From positions 1-64,000 of the forward strand of contig JAMPIJ010000007.1 of NCBI GenBank assembly GCA_023662905.1: a stretch of 64,000 bases of DNA. Direction: 5' to 3'. The position numbers and the translations under genes were made by a program. The stretch is from Fusobacterium sp. Its GTDB lineage: Bacteria > Cyanobacteriota > Vampirovibrionia > Gastranaerophilales > Gastranaerophilaceae. Position 1 is the stretch's first letter, and the number at the start of each line of letters is the position of its first letter. Below, one piece after another: positions 59,072 to 64,000 of this stretch. The notes beneath the pieces were generated by a model. That model was not told the DNA's origin and made no database searches. It worked only from the letters and a program-made list of their open reading frames with translations.

Positions 59072-60037
59072 ATGAAAACTTTAAACGTTAAAAGCCTTGT
59101 TATATGGGCATTTTCAGTGAGGGGGGGGGGTAAGATTGCCTTCACAATGGCGGAGATTTTACTCTCATTAACTATTATCGGCGTGGTAGCTGCAATTACA
59201 TTACCGAGTTTAACAGGAAACATTAACGAACGGACTTGGAACACACAGCGCAAAGCGCTTTATGCAAGATTTTCTCAAGCAATCGCTCTTATGCCAGCTA
59301 TGAATCAATATAGCAATGGCGAAACATTTATTACGGATGGTCTTGCAAAAGTCTTAAAAATCAACAACATTTGCTCTGACGACCTTGAGGATTGCGGGTT
59401 CCCTGCCAAAATAACGACAGCCGGCGCATCAGTAATTAATTCGCACCCAACGCTTAGCGGTCTGAACCATTTAAATACCAGTATGTCCTGGTCTACTACA
59501 GCTTTTGTGGGCAGTTATGAAAACGAGGATATTGAACCGGTTGCTTTTGAAACTCAAAACAGTGAAAGCATTCTAGCTTACTACAACCCAAATTGCAAAG
59601 CCAATATGCAGGAGAGCGATTGGTATTATGCAGTGGAAAAAGTTTGCGCAAATTTTATTTATGACTTGAATGGAAGTAAGGGGCCGAATACCGTCGGGAA
59701 AGACATCGGATTTATAACTGTAATTTATCCGTCTGACAGTATCGTTGCGGCACCTGTTCCATATTTGCGCAACTCTGGAGTTGAGGTAGACTTTTCAGAA
59801 GCGGCTAAAAAATGTACAGAATTTGACTCTGAATACAGGGCGCCAAACATAGGGGAACTTATCTCAATGTTTTATAATGCAAACCTGTTCGATTTAGAAT
59901 TTGGTAAACATTACTGGTCAACAAGCCGTACAGGTACAAATAAAGCGTGGACGATAAGTACTTCAACCGGCCGTACCCTAGCTACCACAATTACAAACGC
60001 CGCAACATACCACATTGTTCGTTGCGTAAAACGCTAA
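59072..60037 (+). CDS. Pseudopilin 1 with a 10-G tract in its leader
   Basis: A 321-residue type IV pilin-like/type II secretion pseudopilin. A long leader (MKTLNVKSLVIWAFSVRGGG-KIA) precedes FTMAEILLSLTIIGVVAAIT, the prepilin-peptidase site and hydrophobic N-terminal helix. Cleavage is expected between Ala and Phe, and Glu at +5 is present. The C-terminal third (APNIGELISMFYN; HYWSTSRTGTNKAWTI; HIVRCVKR) resembles the DUF1566/Lcl fold. Ten consecutive G (59121-59130) encode R-G-G-G, so length changes would shift the frame before the mature protein. AGGATG lies nine bases before the ATG. It has its own terminator. Confidence 0.88.
   Translation: MKTLNVKSLVIWAFSVRGGGKIAFTMAEILLSLTIIGVVAAITLPSLTGNINERTWNTQRKALYARFSQAIALMPAMNQYSNGETFITDGLAKVLKINNICSDDLEDCGFPAKITTAGASVINSHPTLSGLNHLNTSMSWSTTAFVGSYENEDIEPVAFETQNSESILAYYNPNCKANMQESDWYYAVEKVCANFIYDLNGSKGPNTVGKDIGFITVIYPSDSIVAAPVPYLRNSGVEVDFSEAAKKCTEFDSEYRAPNIGELISMFYNANLFDLEFGKHYWSTSRTGTNKAWTISTSTGRTLATTITNAATYHIVRCVKR
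59121..59130 (+). repeat. Homopolymeric G10 tract inside the pseudopilin leader
   Basis: Ten G within codons 17-20 of the pseudopilin gene. The tract is in frame as sequenced. G-tracts of this length are classic slipped-strand (phase-variation) sites in other bacteria. Confidence 0.8.
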
Positions 60038-60065
60038 AAAAGAGGGGCTTTGCCCCTCTTTTTTT
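60038..60065. terminator. Terminator of pseudopilin 1
   Basis: AAAAAAGAGGGGC-TTT-GCCCCTCTTTTTTT. The same hairpin core recurs after pseudopilin 2 at 61394-61416. Confidence 0.88.
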
Positions 60066-60291
60066 ATTGATCTGAAATATCGTAAAGCTTATCAAAGCTA
60101 ATGTTCAAAGTTTCCATTATGGCAAGAATCGTTGTCAACGTCGGGTTAGTTTCGCCCCTCTCAATCTTTCCAACATGCTTGCCGGCACAGATACCTATTT
60201 TTTCAGCAAGCCCGTCCTGAGAATAACCTGCGCGATTACGTTCTGCGCGTAAATTTCTACCAAATGTTAATAATATATCATCTTTATTCAT
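60064..60291 (-). CDS. XRE-family HTH regulator
   Basis: A 75-residue Cro/C1-type regulator: RNLRAERNRAGYSQDGLAEK, then ICAGKHVGKIERGETNPTL and AIMETLNISFDKLYDI. It lies between the two pseudopilin genes, convergent with the first and divergent from the second. Near its start is a repeat of ATGTCATGTTGACA and ATGTTTATATGG type. It could regulate pseudopilin 2 and itself; this is inferred from position. No Shine-Dalgarno is clear. Confidence 0.82.
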   Translation of the reverse strand: MNKDDILLTFGRNLRAERNRAGYSQDGLAEKIGICAGKHVGKIERGETNPTLTTILAIMETLNISFDKLYDISDQ

Positions 60292-60402
60292 AATTTTATC
60301 ATGTCATGTTGACAAAGTCTTCGCTACCATTTAAAATTATTTATATGCCATGTTTATATGGTTAAAAGTTAAGTTTAGCTGGTACAGAAAGGAAAAATCA
60401 AC

Positions 60403-61332
60403 ATGAAAAAAGCTTTTACTATGGCGGAAATTTTATTATCTCTGACCATCATCGGTGTTGTCGCAGCTATTACATTACCAAGTTTAACGGGAAACATTAA
60501 CGAGCGGACATGGAACACACAGCGCAAAGCGCTTTATGCAAGATTTTCTCAAGCGTTAGCACTTATGCCAGCTCTCAACGGATATGGCATTGTAACTCAA
60601 GGTGACGAGTCTTCATCTTCTTTCGACAACGCTGCCGAAACATTTGTGACCGACGGACTTGCTAAAGTTCTAAAAATTAACAACATTTGTGACTCTGAGC
60701 ATCTCACTGACTGTGGTTTGCCAGAAAAAATCACACCACAAAATAATGCAGAGATAATATATTTAAACAATATATTAACACTCTCAAGTTTTAACGACCA
60801 GTTCACTTCATCATTTCTTCCAACAGATATTAAAACCGCTGGGTTTGAAACTGCAAATGGTGAAAGTATTTTAGTTTATTATAATCCAAACTGCGTATCA
60901 GATGAAAATGAAGCACATTATGTCCAAAATAAAATGTGCGCAAATTTTTTATTTGATTTAAATGGCAAAAAAGGTCCTAACACGGCAGGAAAAGATATTG
61001 GATTTATTACAGCGCTATACCCGAGCGATTCCGTTGTTGTAGCACCAGATGTTCTTATTAGGGGCAATATAGGAACCGGAGGTCATAAAGAAGCCGGTCA
61101 ACGATGTCGCGAACAGAATAATGAAAGCAGACTACCAAACCGTGACGAACTTGCCGCAATGTTTTATAACAAACAAATTATTGGAATTATACCTAACGAA
61201 AACGCACATCATTTCTACTGGTCAAGCACATTATATGACGCGAATAATGCTTGGGGGATAAGTTTCGCTGATGGACATCGACGACCAAACGGACGGAATT
61301 ATACTCCCGGAGTATGGTGTATTAAACGATAA
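60403..61332 (+). CDS. Pseudopilin 2
   Basis: A 309-residue paralogue of the gene at 59072. The leader is only MKKA before FTMAEILLSLTIIGVVAAIT, and the mature N-termini are identical for about 60 residues (NINERTWNTQRKALYARFSQ). The proteins diverge in the middle and converge again at the DUF1566/Lcl-like end (RLPNRDELAAMFYN; HFYWSSTLYDANNAWGISF; WCIKR). AAAGG lies ten bases before the ATG. Without the G-tract this paralogue should be expressed steadily. These proteins probably form minor subunits of a type IV pilus or secretion pseudopilus whose core genes are not in the window. Confidence 0.88.
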   Translation: MKKAFTMAEILLSLTIIGVVAAITLPSLTGNINERTWNTQRKALYARFSQALALMPALNGYGIVTQGDESSSSFDNAAETFVTDGLAKVLKINNICDSEHLTDCGLPEKITPQNNAEIIYLNNILTLSSFNDQFTSSFLPTDIKTAGFETANGESILVYYNPNCVSDENEAHYVQNKMCANFLFDLNGKKGPNTAGKDIGFITALYPSDSVVVAPDVLIRGNIGTGGHKEAGQRCREQNNESRLPNRDELAAMFYNKQIIGIIPNENAHHFYWSSTLYDANNAWGISFADGHRRPNGRNYTPGVWCIKR

Positions 61333-61368
61333 CCGTAAGCACGGATTTAGTTATGAAACCGCCTTGAC

Positions 61369-61393
61369 CGGCGGTGGTGTATTAAACGATGAT
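61369..61393 (+). pseudogene. Scar of a third pseudopilin 3' end
   Basis: GGTGTATTAAACGAT (61376-61390) repeats the last codons of pseudopilin 2 (61316-61330). In frame it reads RRWCIKR-stop, the typical end of these pseudopilins, and it is followed by the pseudopilin-type terminator. Only the tail remains. Confidence 0.45.
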
Positions 61394-61416
61394 AGAGGGG
61401 CTTTGCCCCTCTTTTT
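61394..61416. terminator. Terminator after pseudopilin 2
   Basis: AGAGGGGC-TTT-GCCCCTCTTTTT, matching the hairpin after pseudopilin 1. It touches the stop codon of the convergent dehydrogenase gene. Confidence 0.85.
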
Positions 61417-62380
61417 AAAATTTTAATAAGACTTTCAAGGTATCTTTTTCTTTGTTTTTCTCGAAAGCCTCAAGTGCGTCGTCGACGTCATACACCGCGC
61501 TGATTAGCGGTTTGAAATCTATTTTTCCGCTCTCAAGCATTCTGAGTGCAGGCGGGAACTGACCGCAACGTGAGCCGAGAACCGTAATTTCATCAATTAC
61601 AATCGGCGCAAGGTTGAATTCTTTTGACGCAGCGATTGTACTTTTCAAAACAAGAACGCCGCGCGGACGAACAAGAGCCATTGAGGTTTCAAAACCCGAC
61701 AATGAACCGGTTGCCTCAACGACCACATCATAGATTTTTTCTTGTTTAAATTCAGACAGCAAGCAGATTTTAACACCTTGCGCTTTTGCGATATCAAGTT
61801 TGTTCTGGTGTTTGCCAACCAGTGTTACGTCAAGGTTTTGAGCGTTTAACGCAAGCGCTGTTGTTAAACCGAGTTTTCCGTCGCCTAGAACCACTACTTT
61901 TTCAAACGGTTTAATGTGGTGTTGTTCAGTAATTTCAAGCGCTGCGGCAAGGGGTTCGACAAAAACGGCCTGTTCGTCACTCACGCCCGCAGGAACTTCA
62001 AAAAGAACATTTGTCGGCATTGTGAAATATTCAGCAAAACATCCGTCTTTGCGCCAGATTCCAAGAGTGTGGCGGTTCGGACAGTGACGGTAATTTTTCA
62101 CCGCGCACCAAGGGCAGTTCGGGTCGTCACAGCCGTAGCTAATTTCGGCAACAACGCGTTTGCCTACGAGTGATTTGTCGTCAGAATTAACTTCTTCGAC
62201 GATTCCGACTGCTTCGTGGCCAAGAACGCCTTTATAGCCCATATAACCTTTTGTGATTTCGTAATCAGTGTTGCAAATTCCGGCCAATGTCACACGCACA
62301 AGCGCTTCGCCTTTTTGTGGCACAGGTTTTGCATAATTTTTATCCAGTTTCAAACCTTCATCAAATACTACAGCTTTCAT
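61415..62380 (-). CDS. Zinc-dependent medium-chain dehydrogenase
   Basis: A 321-residue alcohol-dehydrogenase-like enzyme. Catalytic zinc ligands are Cys in GICNTDYEI, His-Glu in GHEAVGIVEEV and Glu in FVEPLAAAL. A structural zinc cluster is present as CDDPNCPWCAVKNYRHC. The Rossmann motif is GDGKLGLTTALAL. Specificity (sorbitol, threonine or alcohol) cannot be assigned. It begins one base after the cysE stop, so tyrS-cysE-dehydrogenase form one transcript. Confidence 0.88.
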   Translation of the reverse strand: MKAVVFDEGLKLDKNYAKPVPQKGEALVRVTLAGICNTDYEITKGYMGYKGVLGHEAVGIVEEVNSDDKSLVGKRVVAEISYGCDDPNCPWCAVKNYRHCPNRHTLGIWRKDGCFAEYFTMPTNVLFEVPAGVSDEQAVFVEPLAAALEITEQHHIKPFEKVVVLGDGKLGLTTALALNAQNLDVTLVGKHQNKLDIAKAQGVKICLLSEFKQEKIYDVVVEATGSLSGFETSMALVRPRGVLVLKSTIAASKEFNLAPIVIDEITVLGSRCGQFPPALRMLESGKIDFKPLISAVYDVDDALEAFEKNKEKDTLKVLLKF

Positions 62381-62381
62381 T

Positions 62382-63035
62382 TTAAATTTTATCCCCCATT
62401 TTTTCTTTTAAAAGTCTAATTTCCGCGTCGAGCCTGTGCAAATCGCAGGTTATCGGGTCTGGAATGCGGTTGTGCATAAGGTTTCCGTGTTCATCAACGA
62501 TTGTGCGGTGGACGATTCTGGCCGGAATCCCGACGACTGTTGAATGTTCGGGAACATTTTGGATTACGACAGAACCCGCGCCAACACGGCAATTGTCGCC
62601 AATTTTGATATTTCCCAGAACCTTAGCCCCTGCGCCGACAATTACATTATTTCCTATGGTCGGATGGCGTTTGCCTTTTTCCTTGCCGGTTCCGCCAAGT
62701 GTCACTTGCTGATAAAGCAAAACATCGTTACCGATTTCGGTGGTTTCGCCGATAACGATTCCCTGTCCGTGATCGATAAAAAGCCGTCTGCCGATTCGTG
62801 CCGCAGGATGAATTTCGATACCCGTAACGATTCTTGTCAAATGGGACAGAAAACGCGGCAAAAACGGGATTTTCCACTTGTGAAATCTATGCGCAAGTCT
62901 ATACATAATAAGCGCGTGCAACCCGGGATAACAGAGAACGACCTCCAGCAAATTATTTGCCGCAGGGTCGTTTTCGTAAATCACATTTATATCTTCTTTG
63001 AGTTTTTCAATACCGCGTTTCAGAACGTCAATCAT
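62382..63035 (-). CDS. cysE: Serine O-acetyltransferase
   Basis: A 217-residue enzyme that makes O-acetylserine from serine and acetyl-CoA, the first step of cysteine synthesis. The N-terminal helical domain is short. The left-handed beta-helix has hexapeptide repeats ([60 protein letters not shown]) with catalytic His in DHG. The C-terminal [15 protein letters not shown] closes it. It overlaps the tyrS stop by one base. It is of the shorter type common outside enterobacteria. Confidence 0.95.
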   Translation of the reverse strand: MIDVLKRGIEKLKEDINVIYENDPAANNLLEVVLCYPGLHALIMYRLAHRFHKWKIPFLPRFLSHLTRIVTGIEIHPAARIGRRLFIDHGQGIVIGETTEIGNDVLLYQQVTLGGTGKEKGKRHPTIGNNVIVGAGAKVLGNIKIGDNCRVGAGSVVIQNVPEHSTVVGIPARIVHRTIVDEHGNLMHNRIPDPITCDLHRLDAEIRLLKEKMGDKI

Positions 63036-64000
63036 TATTTTACCAACTTCGCAAATTTTCTCTTACCTGCCTGTAATACTACATCACCGGTCAAAGAAAT
63101 TACATACGCGACATCGGCAATTTTTTCGCCGTCAAGCTTGACGCCGCCGCCTTGGATTAATCGTTTTCCCTCACCTTTGCTTTGAGTGAACCCGAGTTCC
63201 ACAAGGAGGTCAACCATTGATTTGCCGTCAGCGCCTTTGACTTCTTGAATATCATCCGGAATCCCTTTGTTTGAGAACACATTGATGAAATCATCCTGAG
63301 CTTTTTGCGCTTCTTCTTCGCCGTGGTATTCAGCCGTAATTGTGTGCGCAAGCTGCATTTTGATATTACGCGGGTTAACTGACGGATCTTTAAGCTGTTC
63401 TTCAACTTTTTTCAAGTCCTCATCGGTAATATCGGTCAAAAGGTCGTAGTATTTAACGATTAACGTATCAGGAATACTCATCAACTTACCGAACATATCT
63501 TTTGCACTGTCGGTCAATGAAATGCAGTGTTCGGGGTAAGTTTTAGACATTTTAACAAGCCCGTCGGTACCCTCGATTAACGGAAGCAGCATAACCATTT
63601 GCGGATATTTTTTACCGTAAGCCGCCTGAATATCACGTCCGAGAAGCGTGTTGAAACGTTGATCTGTTCCGCCGAATTCAATATCCGCGTCGATTGCAAC
63701 GCTATCGTAAGCCTGCATTAATGGGTAGAAAAATTCGTGGATAGAAATCGGTTTTCCCTCAGCGTAACGTTTTGCGAAGTCGTCACGTGTCATCATTTGC
63801 GCAACAGTTACTTTTCCGGCAAGTTGAAGAAGTTCCATAAAGTTTAATTTATGAAGCCAATCAGCGTTGTTTGTAACTTCTGCGTTCGTAACATCAACAA
63901 CTTTCGCCATTTGTTCAAAATAAGATTTAGCGTTTTCTTCAACCTGTTCTTTTGTAAGCGCTGGACGGGTTTCAGATTTTCCAGACGGGTCACCAATCAT
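63035..64000 (-). CDS. tyrS: Tyrosyl-tRNA synthetase, 5' end outside window
   Basis: 321 residues of a class I synthetase that charges tRNA-Tyr; the N-terminus with the HIGH motif is beyond the window. The visible part starts at [12 protein letters not shown] and contains [24 protein letters not shown] (tyrosine/ATP site, shown in parts: [15 protein letters not shown] and FGGTDQRFN) and VKMSKTYP (KMSKS). A C-terminal S4 RNA-binding domain follows ([20 protein letters not shown]). It is the first visible gene of tyrS-cysE-dehydrogenase. Confidence 0.96.
   Translation of the reverse strand: MIGDPSGKSETRPALTKEQVEENAKSYFEQMAKVVDVTNAEVTNNADWLHKLNFMELLQLAGKVTVAQMMTRDDFAKRYAEGKPISIHEFFYPLMQAYDSVAIDADIEFGGTDQRFNTLLGRDIQAAYGKKYPQMVMLLPLIEGTDGLVKMSKTYPEHCISLTDSAKDMFGKLMSIPDTLIVKYYDLLTDITDEDLKKVEEQLKDPSVNPRNIKMQLAHTITAEYHGEEEAQKAQDDFINVFSNKGIPDDIQEVKGADGKSMVDLLVELGFTQSKGEGKRLIQGGGVKLDGEKIADVAYVISLTGDVVLQAGKRKFAKLVK

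Overview
The window is AT-rich DNA from a Gram-negative-type (diderm), anaerobic bacterium. The best fit is a gut Melainabacterium (Gastranaerophilales/Vampirovibrionia). This is inference from content: pseudopilins with an FTMAEILLSL leader and a DUF1566/Lcl-like tail, an outer-membrane barrel protein with a signal peptide, rubrerythrin, a formate/nitrite channel and a hydrogenase-4-like membrane complex. Nothing here (no rRNA) fixes the taxonomy.

Layout. 1-4.7 kb: edge of a probable pseudopilin gene, a formate/nitrite channel, and metG-aroK-aroB. 4.8-12.2 kb: a small XRE regulator, then a six-gene hyfB-C-E-F-G-I-like operon whose large subunit lacks the NiFe cysteines. 12.2-20 kb: porin, GNAT-like protein, tRNA-Ser followed by an unusual tRNA-linked element, an AIPR-like defence candidate, an exported protein, a BlaI-like regulator pair, a BcsA/PgaC-like glycosyltransferase and apt. 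20-29.3 kb: TPR proteins, a UmuC-like polymerase, groES-groEL, an XRE with divergent partner, rubrerythrin. 29.4-30 kb: tRNA-Thr(UGU), tRNA-Thr(GGU), a candidate structured RNA and tRNA-Tyr. 30-45.5 kb: a two-sided surface-glycan locus. 45.5-50.7 kb: coiled-coil protein, candidate sRNA, recJ, ctpA, nadK. 50.7-58 kb: a giant effector-like locus. 58-61.4 kb: tRNA-Asp with another tRNA-linked element, and two pseudopilins, one with a 10-G tract. 61.4-64 kb: dehydrogenase, cysE, partial tyrS.

The most notable systems are these. (1) A probable invertible promoter at 35127-35297: a consensus promoter between perfect 26-bp inverted repeats, beside two FimB/FimE-sized tyrosine recombinases with complete catalytic residues, sitting between a leftward glycosyltransferase/ugd operon and a rightward CDP-sugar/CMP-sugar operon. 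In the orientation sequenced it points away from the left operon. (2) A giant EF-hand/LysM protein with a region resembling SpvC/OspF phosphothreonine lyases. It is apparently joined by programmed -1 frameshifting to a calpain-like protease domain and followed by a small partner gene. Three copies of a 16-bp site lie in front of it. (3) Three tRNA genes, each followed by a ~140-210-bp unit that ends in a copy of that tRNA's own 3' end, as if a short element had integrated into tRNA 3' ends. (4) A G-tract contingency-type pseudopilin. (5) A recurring TATAAT-N6-ATG arrangement suggesting leaderless transcription.

How genes work together. The glycan locus makes CDP-glucose, converts it to a CDP-4-keto-6-deoxy sugar and then reduces or epimerises it. 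It also holds an aldolase/phosphatase/cytidylyltransferase set with the logic of ulosonic-acid (Kdo/sialic-acid-like) synthesis, and makes UDP-glucuronate. Several GT2 enzymes and multidomain fusions would assemble the glycan. The hydrogenase-like complex has the antiporter-type membrane arm of energy-converting complexes but probably a different electron-transfer chemistry.
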